Assembly (NCBI GenBank): GCA_022828595.1
Contig: JAKGHH010000004.1
Location: 21,150,372 to 21,214,371 of the forward strand
Source: Nelumbo lutea
Taxonomy: Eukaryota; Streptophyta; Magnoliopsida; Proteales; Nelumbonaceae
Direction of reading: 5' to 3'
Length of the DNA stretch: 64,000 nt
Below the pieces are notes generated by a model that saw only the letters and a program-made list of their open reading frames with translations, ran no database searches and had not been told where the DNA came from. Position 1 is the first letter of the stretch. Each line of letters opens with the position of its first letter. Position numbers and translations under genes: made by a program. Shown in pieces: positions 1-12,200 of this stretch.

Positions 1-249
1 ATTTTGTTGTATATATAAATGTTATAATATGATACATATTATACATATTATATATAAATTTTATATTACATAATGTACAATATAAATGTGATAGATATGT
101 TTTTGTCATGTAAGTATAAAATATCATATATTTGTATTTAAAGCCATAGGCCTGCAACTCAGCCCAGCCTGGCCCATGATAACCTCTATATGGTAACCAC
201 TTTTTGATTTCTGATTCCTTAACCATTTTTTGTTTCTGTTTATTGTAAG

Positions 250-296
250 GTTTCTAATGAAGCTGCAAAGGACATTCAAGCCTTGGTCAGAGAAAG
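250..296 (+). CDS. topA: Topoisomerase I exon a ([14 protein letters not shown])
   Basis: 47 nt after an AG acceptor (248-249) and before GT at 297. It reads [15 protein letters not shown] and leaves two bases that complete an Arg codon with the next exon. In TopA this helix directly follows the strand carrying the active-site tyrosine, so the preceding exon lies left of the window. Confidence 0.85.
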
Positions 297-3200
297 GTGA
301 ATCTGACATGTAACCTTATGTGTGTGGCTATTATCTGCATGTTTATTACTTTAGTTGCCTGTGCTGTCATTTGACATTTGATTTCTAAATGATGGTTTTA
401 TATTTTATAGTTACATTTAGAATTTTAGATTGTAAAATGATTATAGAAATGTTTTAAATCACCAAAAGTTGTAATGTTGGAAATTGGAATTTGTTAGTTG
501 TGAATCTAGTTAAAATGTACAAAAATAAATCTTTTTGTAAATCCTGAGATGTAAGGTTGTATATTACCACTGTATGTATAGTCCCTTCGTGTACATGGGG
601 GTAGTTGTAAGGATTTTGATCAATTACAAAGTTACACTTAAGCTTTTTCACAAAAAAAAAAAGATACTGTTCCTCTATATAAAAATAAAGTGGATTTGTA
701 TACACTAAAGAAGGTGCCAGACAGCTAAAGCTGTGAGTGCTCCTACATAGGAGCCCTCCATTGGGAATGTCATCAAGCTCACTTTGGTGGATTTTCCCTT
801 GAAAACTCTTAGCCATTATGGATTCTGATCATGACCTCCTTTGGGTCCATTGGTGAGAGAGATTCTGCTAGTTGCTTGTTCTGTCCATTTTGCAGGGCTT
901 AATAATTTCCTTTTGTATGAGCATTGAAGGAGGTATCTTGGTTGAAGGAAAGTCGAAGGTTCTAATTGGCTGGTTGTTGGGACCAGATGGTCTCTGAAGT
1001 TTACTTGTTGCTGATAATAAAAAGATATAAATGATACCACAACCTTGAAATATTCCCTTACTAAATGGAAGATATGCCCAATTATGTAGTGACTTTTTTG
1101 ATAGTTAACTGATAACTTAATTGATTGAGAGAAAGAATAATAATGTATGAACTGCCTTGCAGTTCCTATTTAGGATGGCTACTGCCATCATCGTCATCAT
1201 CATCCTATCTATATAGGGTCGGCTACATGAATCCTGCCACCAACCCAAATTTACATTTCAATTCTCAACCCTCCCCATAATAGCTCATCTTAATGTAGCC
1301 CTTGTTTGGATAATGCATCAGCTGAGAGTATACAGGAACTTGATAGCTAGTTAGCTACTGCCCTCTCCCACCTACAATTAGACCTTAAAAAACATTTACA
1401 TATGCCATATAATAAATACATAAATAAGGGAAATTAATTAAATATATAAGAAAATAATAAAATAAATGATTAAATAATTTATTAAATTATTAAAATAATC
1501 AAATATATGAAAATGAGTAAATAAATAATACAAAATAGAAATAATTAATAAAAAAGGGAAATATGATATGCCACATGGCAAAATGACAGTTGCATGTATG
1601 TGTTAGACAGTCTTGTATGCCCTTAGCTTCAATCGGATTTGATGTACTTTTGTTATTTAGTGGAAATAAATTAAAGTGCATGTTTGATTCATGTTGTTTG
1701 GTATAATTCTGTGTAAGACCCTAAAACTGGACACTTATAGAAACTTGTGTTAGTTTTAAATGTTCACAGCCATTGGATAAGTCTAGGGAGATTTATCATG
1801 CCAAGGCTGATACTGATGTGCCACCAAGTGTTGGGATGACTTATTTCGGCCATCAGGGTAAGACCCAAGGCACATGCAGTATGGGATTGCTTGAACCCTT
1901 GAACCGGACCAAATTTCTAGTATTGCCCTAGACCTTGGAGACAGATGGGCAAAACTGGAAAGTTACACCTGACCCCTAGACTCGATTATGACACATCACT
2001 AGGTGTCGGATCGGGCTGTCTTTGATGTGTCAATCAGTGAGATCCTTAGTGGGGGTCAAAACTTGGACATGTTGGGGTAGTCTAAGAATTCATCTGAGTG
2101 AGTGGCCATAGTGACAGGATCAACCCCTTTGTCGGACAATGGTAATGATCGGGAATGCACTCTCTCTGATGGAAACCAAACTGCCGACAATTAATTTCAA
2201 TCGTTGGAATTTTGTTTTGTAAAATTAAGATATATATATATATATATGTATATGTACGGTTTCAAAAGATTTGCAAAATGTTTTAATTCCCGGGATCCAT
2301 GTGAGTAGAGAGTGCGACACTGTTCCTTGCAGCCGAGAGAGATGTCTTCTCTTGTCGGGCAGTGCTTGATCATTAAGGGCTGAGAGGCTCAGTGTAAGAC
2401 CATTTAGGATAATGCCTGATGGGCTAATCTTGCACCTGGCCACAGTCCTTGGGTTTTTATAAGATGGCTTGGCCCAGGGACCACTTAATGTAAGTGTTGG
2501 GCCCATAGGGTCCATGTGATGGGCTCAAGGGGGTCACTGAGTCTTTCAGTGAATTCGGTTGGGCCTTGTAATAAAGGCTGGGCCGAACCCATGTGGCTGG
2601 TGTGTAGATCAATGCTTGGCCACGCCATACAAAGAAGCCCAACTGGGCAGCAGGTTGGAAACTAGTTAAACACTAAACACTTAATGGGCCAAAAGCCCAT
2701 TTCAAACTGGGCTGATATGATCACCAGTTCATGGGGCGAATCTGAGATTAATGTTAGTAAAAGGATTGAGTCTTTGACCTTATCCACTCAAGAGACCAAA
2801 TTCAAATTAGATTTGAATCTGATAACCTCCTGATAAGATCAGGAGTTAACTAATTTAATCTGCAGATAGGATTACGATTAACATCTATCCAAATACTGAT
2901 TTGGATTGGGATAACTCCAAAAAATATTGGGAGGTTTCTTAATCAAGAAGAAAGAGGAGAAGACCCTAGAAGAAATATCAGATTTCGAACTAGGGGGTTT
3001 GAGCAAGCAAGAAACACATCCTGCAATCTGAGATTTGATCTCTCACAGACGCCAGAGAGAAGAGACAGTTCTGCCCTCTTCGTCCCTGGACTTCTCATCC
3101 TTCAGCCGCCGCCACTACCTGTTGGAAGATTGGATCTTTGCAGCAACAAGAAGTCAAGAAAGCAGTTCTTGACAATAGTCTTGCAAGATAGACAAAAGGA

Positions 3201-6200
3201 TTCGGTGTTCAAGGTTTCCAGAGGGTTCTTGTGAAGAATCCAGTGTGTAGGACGCACCTTGCTAGTTCTGTTCCATCCACAGCTGTGTCATCTTCAGCAG
3301 GAGCGGATCTTGGTTACTTCTTTGGGTGTGAACACCAACTTTGGGTGATATTATTTCTCCGGATCAGGTATAATCCTTCCTGTTTCCTTTTTGGTTCAGA
3401 TCTGGTTTGTTTATGGTTCAAGTAGGATCCTTGAATAAAGTATTCTAAATTTAGGGAATATGATTCCCAGTTGAAAGAATGTAGGAAATGTTTTTTGAAA
3501 TTCTTCCTCCATTCCGCTCCCTTCTTGGCGTCCATTAGATGGATCCTACCATTCTTTCAGTATGGTCCAGGTGGCATGTTTTTCCATGTGGTAGACATGG
3601 AAATGACATTTGGCATGTTCTTCCATGTGGTAGACACGGAAATGACATTTGGCATGTTCTTTAAGTGTTTGGAAGATAGGGCTGTAGTTTGTTTATGTGG
3701 TATCATGTCATGTAGCATTTGTATAGATGCAGACATTCATGGACATGTAGGTGCCACGTGGGACATGTAACACGCCAAATGGTTCATGTATAGTGCCATT
3801 TTTTCAATAAATAGATTCTGACACAAGAACTATATATGGTGCTGCATGTGTACAGCATGTAGCTGTATACAAACACCACATTTTACTTTTACTTTTTTGA
3901 ATGCAAGTTTTGCCAAGCACCTTTCACAGCAAAAAGCAAACAGTAAAATCAAATAACCATGCTTTCTGCTTTTGGGCTTTCAAAAGTACAATATCAGAAG
4001 TTTGTCCAAACACATCCTAAAAATCTGAAGTTGAAAAATACTGAAAGAGCATGTCTTTGATTGACATGTATCAAGATGTAAATGCAATGTTGTAACTCTA
4101 ACATGTCTTCTGAAGGATTATAAGTTGATAATATACTTTGAGACAGAAGATTGCAAGTAATTTTTCATGCGATTGCTGCATTTCATTATAGGTTTGCTTG
4201 AAATCAACATATTTGGGACATGTTATGACATGTTGATTTTTATAGCTTTGACATACCTATATACAATGGAAGATTGAATATCTGGTCACTTTACTTTTTA
4301 AAGTTGGGTTTATGTGCTTTTTTCTTGTGTTCTCTATCTTTACTTATGAATTACATCTTATTTGCTTCGAAATTATATATGCCTTTTTATTGATAAAAAA
4401 ATTATAATTGCCTTTTTATCGATAAAAAAATTATAATTGCCTTTTTAGTTTCTCTGTTATTTTATCATCAAGTACTTCCGCTATGTAGGTATGGGCAAGG
4501 TTTCGCATCAGAAATTACTCGAGTGTACTTTAAGAAGGTGAAGAATGCTCAAGAGGCCCATGAAGCAATTAGGCCCACAGATATCTGGAGGTTACCATGT
4601 AATAGATAGATTCCTTTCATTGCAATAAATTATACTAGTATAGAAGTTTATTCTCTCTATGATTTGTTTCGTCTTTTTGGCTATTTTTTTTGTAAGTTGG
4701 ACATTCTCATTTTTCCTCTAATCAGAATCCTAAAGGATGTTAGGCTTAGTAGTTTAACTTATTTGTCTTTCAGCTAAATTGGCAGGAGTACTTGATGAGG
4801 ATTCCTTGAAATTATACACTCTTATATGGGCTCGAGCAATGGCTTGCCAAATGGAACCCACTGTCATCGATCAGGTTTGGGTTTTAGCATTTAATATTGT
4901 TGTCAAGGAATCACATACTTACCCATGTGATGGAAATTACAGCAATGCTTGTCCCTTTACTGGTGTTGGATATCCTTAAACAAAAGTTGGGATGAGGCAA
5001 TTCATTGCATCCTGATTTCTTTGGGCCAGCTTCCCAATACCATCTGGTATCATTATATCTGTTCTCCTAAATTATCGTACTTTGTCCTAAGTAAATAATA
5101 CATAAATATCGACCAGTATCCTTTTTATTATTCTTTATCCTCAATAAAGTGACTTTTTTGGTAATAATTAAAAAAGAAAAATTTATTAAAGAAGAAAGGA
5201 AGAACAACGAGGTGATAAGATATCACTGAAACAAAAATTAAAACTGAAGACCCAACACACCATTACCCTCCAACCCCTTTTAATACATAACTTTTCTTTC
5301 CCCACCCTTACAAACAAGAAAAGCAAAAAAAAAAAAATGTTATGACCCAGAAATTTGACACGCAGTTCACAGACTTACAACAGTGTTCACACACTCGAAC
5401 ATCAACAAAAGAGGTTAGTATTCATTAGCAGAAAACATTAACAGTTGGTCGGTTCTTCGAGAGACCGCCGGCTCTCCCAAATACTCACAATATTCTTTAC
5501 TCAAAGAAAAACATACCACCCCCTATCCCCCAAAGCCCCTTCTTATACTCTTCTGATGGCATAACTGATTCCCTCTATAAATGCCCAGTTGGCCTAGTTA
5601 TAAATGCCCAAAAACTCTTATTTTTTTTCATAACTGACATAGCTATAAATGCCCCAAGACTCTCCTTATTCCCTCCAGCTATAATTGCCCTCATGTGATT
5701 AATTGTTCAATTATTTCCCCCCCCCCTAGCTGATTGTTGACCTTTCCTCTTCCTGGCATACGAAAGGTTAATTGGGGCCTATCATTACCCGCCGCCCAAA
5801 GTCTAACCTTGTCCTCAAGGTTAAAATGATGAAACTGGTCTCAAAGTAAATCAAAAGGCTCCCAAGAATCTTCAAAATCAGGTAGGTCCTGCCAATGAAT
5901 AAGCACCTCCAACTAGTAACTCCAGGCATAGTGGATGGACGCACACCGCACACGGCAGCAGGATAATGGAGCTTTGCAACTCTTCCAGTCTTTGAATAAA
6001 ATTCCTTCTTTCTTTGAAAGCTAGACCTTTTCAGTCTCTTGTCTGCTTCCCTCATTCCATCAGGTAAAAACCCACTATATGTGCCACCAGTCTTGGCATT
6101 TCCAACAAGACGGTTACCTTCACTGAAATTCTTTGTAATTGGCCTCAGTTCCTCATTGCTGAAGACTTTCCATGATGGGGTAACTGATGCAAATGTTGAT

Positions 6201-9200
6201 GGATTAGATGCTTTGCGAGACATTCTGCGCCTCTTGCTCCTCCTGTATGCAAGCAACCAAATTACAACAGCCAAAGTTGTGCAAAGGATCATCCCACTAA
6301 TAGTTGCAAGGATGATAAGATACTCCTTGTGGCGGCGCAGGTGGTAGCATTTGTTCTCTATATCAAGCATACAGATGTACTCATGAAAGTTGTTGCGTCT
6401 CTCACCCACAAGGGTTGGCTGGCCATTAGTCACCGATGTACAGGTATTGATTAGATTAATGCCTTTGCATGATGAATTGGAGCCATTGGAGTGAAATGGT
6501 GCCCCAGGGGAGATGGACTCATTCCAATGTGTTGCATTGTCAGACCACTTCCAACTAAAACTACTTGTAGAATTGAAGCCTCTTCCTCCAACCCAGCAGC
6601 CTCTTGCTGTATTAGTGCAGAGTTTTCCAGCAAAACTTAGTTCCTTGGCTGATGTCAGTGCTGCCAAGTGCCCATTATAATTCCTACATCGGGACTCTGA
6701 TTCATCCCAATAACTGGAGTTTTCTGTTAACCCAAAACACCTGCTCTTATTCGGATTGATTACCAGCAGATCTCGTAGGGGAGCAGAGAGCACCTCGAAT
6801 TGGCAACGATATTCCTTAACAGTAGAAGACTGATGTAACGAGAAGAGCTGCTCCTGTAAATTACCCTCCTGAGTTGATCGAAAACGTTCAAGGAGGAGCT
6901 CTTTGAATTCTGTCCAACCACGAAAAGGTCGCCGACCATCTTCCCAGTAATACCACGCCAATGCACCGCCCTCTAAACAGACAACTGCAGCTCGCAGACA
7001 CTCCGCCAGAAACAAGCCATTAATCTCAAAATAGCGCTTCATGCGAAAAAGCCAGCCGTCTGGATTTTCCCCATCAAAGATAGGTAACTCCAACTTTTGA
7101 GGAAGTGAATCAGAAGTATGTTCCGGGACTGATATTGAAGAAGACGTCAGGAAAGCTGCACTCCTCTCTGTGTCAGCCGCACAACTCGATGTGACTAGAG
7201 GAGCAATGTCAGTTGTAAACAAAGGAGCTGAATAGGCTTGTTGCTGAAGCAACAAATCAAATCGTCTCACCAGATATTGAACACCTTCCAGAGATTGTAC
7301 CGAGCTTTCTAGAGATGAGATATTCGAAAGTCCAGCTGCTACCTTTCTTGGATCGAGTCGCTGAATCTCATTGTGTAAGCCATCCATCTCCACACGAAAT
7401 TAAGAATGCAGAGAAGTCAAGTGTTCTTCGAAACCCTCCACCTGCAATGCCACTTCCTTAACTGTCACCATATCCGAGGAAAAACGAGCTCTGATACCAC
7501 TGTTGTGACCTAGAAATTTGACACGCAGTTCACAGACTTACAGCAGCGTTCACACACTCGAACATCAACAAAAGAGGCTAGTATTCATTCAGCAGAAAAC
7601 ATTAACAGTTGGTCGGTTCTTTGAGAGACTGCGGGCTCTCCCAAACACACACAATATTCTTTACTCAAAGAAAAACATACCACCCCCTATCCCCCAAAGC
7701 CCCTTCTTATACTCTTCTGATGGCATAACTGACTCCCTCTATAAATGCCTAGCTGGCCTAGTTATAAATGCCCCAAAACTCTTCTTTTTTCATAACTGAC
7801 ATAGCTATAAATGCCCCAAGACTCTCCTTATTCTCTCCAGCTATAATTGCCCTCATGTGATTAATTGTTCAATTATTCCCCCCCCCCCTAGCTGATTGTT
7901 GACCTTTCCTCTTGTATTTTGTATTTTTTTAAAGAAGTATGTAGAATGGATATATTAATGTTGTATTGTTTCTTCATTGCTTCTGGTTCTTGCAGTATAA
8001 TAGTATTACTGAAATGGGAGGGAGAACCTTCTGTATTTTTTAATCTCCTGTTAAGTGTTCACAGTAGCAGGATTGTGCCCTTATTTCACCTGACTCTAGT
8101 TGTTTCTTGCTGCAAAATACACTGGGCCATATATTAATAAACAAATAATCTGTATTACCTATGACATCAACAGTCTCTGTCTGCCCTTTCTGTTATGCAC
8201 ATTTATATTCTATATGGCCTTGATTGTTGAATAATAGAATTAGCTAAGTATTTTCTTTTCTGTTTGCACATTATCTCATTCTTCTTTTTCATACTAGATA
8301 CAAATTGATATTGGAACTGCTGATGAATCTATTGTTCTTCGATCGACATGTTCAAGAGTTGAGTTTCCTGGATATCAAGCAGTTTACAAGGTTTGCTATC
8401 TCCAATTTCACCTTTACAGTTCAACCTCTTCAACCCCTTTTTTGTCGCTAAAATTTAGCTTAATGTTCAAGTCTTTCTTTTGTGATTTTTGTGGACATTT
8501 TTGAAACCTTTTAAGTCCTTGCTACTGGCATTGAATAGTCTGGCTTTTGTGGACTCCTTTTGTGGTTTGGCTTTTTATGTTCAATGATCTTCTAATTATG
8601 GTCCTCCTTTTTTTGTTATTTTATTGTTTTTTATCTTGCCAAAAGTTAAATTTTTTTAAAACACTGTAACAAATCTCTGTTCACCATTTGGTATAAGAGG
8701 GTTCTTCCTGGATCATGAGATTGTTTATTCTGGTCCTTACAAGGAGTGAAGCTGGTAGCTGTGTTGGGAAATGTTAGATTAGATACTGAAGGGGATTCCT
8801 TCTTCAAAAAAGGGGACGCCAAAGTTATAATTCGGTGGATGAGGGAAGAATATTTTGTACCTTAGGTGTATTTTCATTGTATTATGAAAGTGGTATCTTG
8901 GGAATCCACCATAAATACCTCATCGAGATAGATACAGAGATCTGTTATCTATAGCATATTCTCTTCTTAGAGGTGTTAATAGGATATATCTTCACTGTAT
9001 TAGGAACATGGGATCTTTGGCATCCACCATGAACTTGGGTACAAAGATTTGCTGACTTTGTAGCAGATTCTCTTATCACATAGTAGGGAAGAATTGTACT
9101 GGCAGTCTGTCTTCAATAGAGTTGCTTTAGCTGTTACCTAACAAAAAATGAATGGAAAAAAGAAACAATTCTGTTCACTTTGTTAAGAAATTTTGGGACT

Positions 9201-12200
9201 TGAAGCTAATTTTTGTGTGGATATTTGTACAATTTTTAGCCTTTTGGAGAATTACTATTTTTATGAATAATTATCAGTTATTAAGAAAGATGAAGTGGAA
9301 AGGAACCTGCAGAAAAGAAAAGCAACATTCACTTTATAGAGCAAAGGATTGATATCAATCCTTATACACAATATATCTTACTTTCGTACTTTTTATACAT
9401 ATTTAATTTTGGCTTTCAAGGTCATTATCTTTTATCTTCCAATATCTTCAATTTTACATCTATTACCAAAGTTGCATATTACTGATCAGTAAAAAGGGTT
9501 CACAATACAGATAAATCTTAATATATAAAAATATAATGTTAAATATTATTTTTCAACTTTTGATATGGACTAATCCTTGGTGTCTTCAATGAGAATTTGA
9601 AAAATGTTTGTGTCGGCTACCAACCTGATGCAACCCTCTCCTTTATCCGGGCTTGGAACTGGCATGTCCATAAAATGAGTGTGACAGAAATGTGAATGCT
9701 TAGATGAATGAATGGTGAAACCAGAAAGGTGGATAAGGTAATATCAAAGGCAATATAGGTGGTGATTTAATGGAGGTCTTCTTGGAATTCTTTGAGAGAG
9801 GTAAGATAAATTCGGGTGCCAATGCTACTTTCAGAGTTTTGATTCCTAAAAAGATAAATGCAAACCACCCAAAGGATTTTAGACCCATAAGCCTAATTGG
9901 GAGTATGCATAAGGTAATATCAAAGGTCTTGGCAGAAAGAATAAAAAAGGTACTACCTTCCTTGATTTCTCCGAACCAAGGGGCATTTGTGTCAGGAAGA
10001 CAAATTATTGATCGATCCTTATTGCCAATGAATGTGTGCATTACAGAAAAAGGCAAGGAGAAAAGGGTTTGATTTGCAAACTGGATTTGGAGAAGGCCTA
10101 TGATTTGGTGGACTAGGACTTTTTACTGGAAGTATTGAGCATCAGAGGATTTGGAGAAATATGGTGCATGTGGGTTAAGGGCTGTATCTGTTCATGTCAC
10201 TACTCCATTCTAGTAAATGGGGTAGCCAAGGATTTCTTGCCGGAAAAGAGAGGATTAAGACAAGGGGACCCTCTTTCTCCTTTCCTTTTCACCCTGATAG
10301 TTGATGTGTTGAGTGTCTAGATTACTAGAGCCGATGCTAGAAATTTGATTAGAGGGTGGAGAGTAGGGAGGGAGGAAATAGTTGTAACCCACCTTCAATT
10401 TGCTGATGACTTAATTCTCTTTTGTGAAGGAGATTTGGAGGAGTTGGAAAATTTAAAGGTCTTGGTAGAGAATTTTGAAAAGGTCTCCAACTTGAGAGTA
10501 AATTGGAATAAAAGATGTGTAGCTGGAATTAATAGGCAAGAAGGTTAGGTGGCACCGTTGGCTAGATCTTTAGGTTGTGAGGTAAGTGATTGGTCTCTTA
10601 AGTATTTAGGCTTACCTTTGGGAGGAAATCCGAGGTCTGTTAGCTTTTGGTACCCAGATTTGGAAAGATTCTTAAAAAGACTTGTGGGTTGGAAAAGGAA
10701 CTACATCTCTTTGGGGGTAGAATCACTCTAATTAAGTGAACACTAGCAAATTTGCTATTGTAATTTTTGTCTACCTTCAAATTGCCTGTTAAAATTGCGA
10801 ACTTAGATTGAAAAAATAATGAGAGATTTTCTGTGGGAGCCTAGAGATACCAAAAAGGATCATAGGGTCGAATGGGAAGTGGTGTATAGAAAGAAAGACA
10901 AAGGGGGTTTAGGGATTGGAAATATTAAAATAAGAAATGCAACTTTGTTAGGCAAATGGTTATTGAGGTTTCTTAAGGAGCAAGTGAGTCTATGGCATAA
11001 GGTGATAAGAAGTATTCATGGAATGGCAACAAATGGATGGGACGTTGGACTCAACCCAAGGGCTTTGTGTTTTTCCCCGTGGAAAGATATTGTTGGTATC
11101 TTGCCTTTCTTCTATCCTTTCATCAGGTATGATGCTTGTGTGGGCAATAAAATTCTTTTTTGGGAGGACTTGTGGATTGGGGAATCTCCTCTTAAGGATA
11201 GATTCCCGAACCTTTATTCCATTTCTTTGAAAAATCTCAATTTATCTCTTCTTTCGTACTTCTGGGGATTCTTGGGATCTGGGACTAAGGAGAGGATTGA
11301 GGGACTTAGAAGTGGATTTAGCAATTGGTATTTTTTCTCTTCTAAGTTCAGTTTTTTTAGACCACTCTTCTCCGGACAATAGAGTGTGGGCAGAATCTTC
11401 TACAGGTAGTTTTTCTTGTTCTTTGTTTTTCAATGCTTTGGTTCTTCCTTCTAGCCCGATTTCCTCTTTTCCTATTAAAGAAGTTTGGAGCGCTCCGGTC
11501 CCCCCAAAAGTAAGGGCTTTTTGTTGGGAAGTGATTTTCTAAAAAATCAATACCTTGGAGGTGCTTCAAAGAAAGAGACCAAATTGGTGTTTGTCACTTC
11601 ATGTCTGTAGCCTTTATTTGAGGAATGGTGAGACGGTGAATCACCTATTAATTTCTTGTCCTTTTCGTGCTCTAATTTGGGATTTGTTCTCCTCTCTCTT
11701 TGATTGTAGGTGGAATCCTCCCACAAGTGTAGCGGATTTATTTGACCCTAGCTTTTTCCGACAACCAAAGAAGAAAGGAAGGGTAATGTGGAGAACAACG
11801 AGGGCAGCTATCTTGTGGGCAGTATGGGAAGAGAGAAACAATAGGATTTTCCAAGGGAAAGAAAGATCAGCTCCTAAAGTTATTGAAGGGATCACCATCA
11901 AGGCAGTACATTGGCTGAAAACTCTTAACTTGTTCAAGGATGTCTCTTCAGATGATTTGATTAGAGGCTGGAATATTTTAGCAAGATCTTCTACTTCATC
12001 ACCTACCATACAAGCAGTTTGGTCCCCTCCTTTGCAATTTCATGTCAAACTGAACTTTGATGGCAGCTTTATTGGGAACCCCGTACCTTCTGGAATAGGG
12101 GGTGTGTTTAGAGATGCGGAAGGAAAAATCCTAGCTTTGTATTCTGGTCCAATAGGTGTGGGGGACTCACTTAGAGCTGAAGTTTTGGCGCTCCTCCAGG

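Larger units (their letters stand above)
5338..7913 (-). mobile_element. Non-autonomous Gypsy-derived LTR element carrying a captured lectin receptor-like kinase fragment
   Basis: About 413-bp direct repeats (5338-5751 and 7501-7913) flank an internal region read on the minus strand. Next to the right repeat is a 12-base match to the initiator tRNA-Met primer site (complement of TGGTATCAGAGC). The internal order is LTR, PBS, gag-like segment, C-type lectin/transmembrane/partial kinase segment, a pol 3'-end remnant (chromodomain-like), LTR. Protease, RT, RNase H and most of integrase are absent, so movement would need an autonomous partner. It sits in intron 3 of the topoisomerase gene. No clear TSD was found, and in minus sense the LTR begins AAGAGG rather than TG, so the outer boundary is uncertain by several bases. 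LTRs differ by roughly 4% (hand count). Confidence 0.85.

Noticed and set aside
454..1040. Two minus-strand ORFs (120 and 74 codons) in intron 1
   Set aside because: No domain, no codon periodicity that could be seen by eye, AT-rich intron context; most likely chance.
2225..2642. Minus-strand ORFs in solo LTR X1
   Set aside because: The equivalent region in copy X2 does not keep the frame and the interval is LTR sequence.
4779..4979. 66-codon + ORF covering exon c and its downstream intron
   Set aside because: The part after 4874 is read-through into the intron; the GT at 4875 and the in-phase exon at 8298 explain it better.
6039..6347. Plus-strand ORF opposite the gag-lectin fusion
   Set aside because: A shadow of the minus-strand coding sequence; its translation has no recognisable motif.
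7488..7499. tRNA-like text (TGGTATCAGAGC) here and at 13308, 23204, 45823 and 58322 considered as tRNA genes
   Set aside because: Only the 12-13 base primer-binding complement is present; no cloverleaf. These are retrotransposon primer sites.
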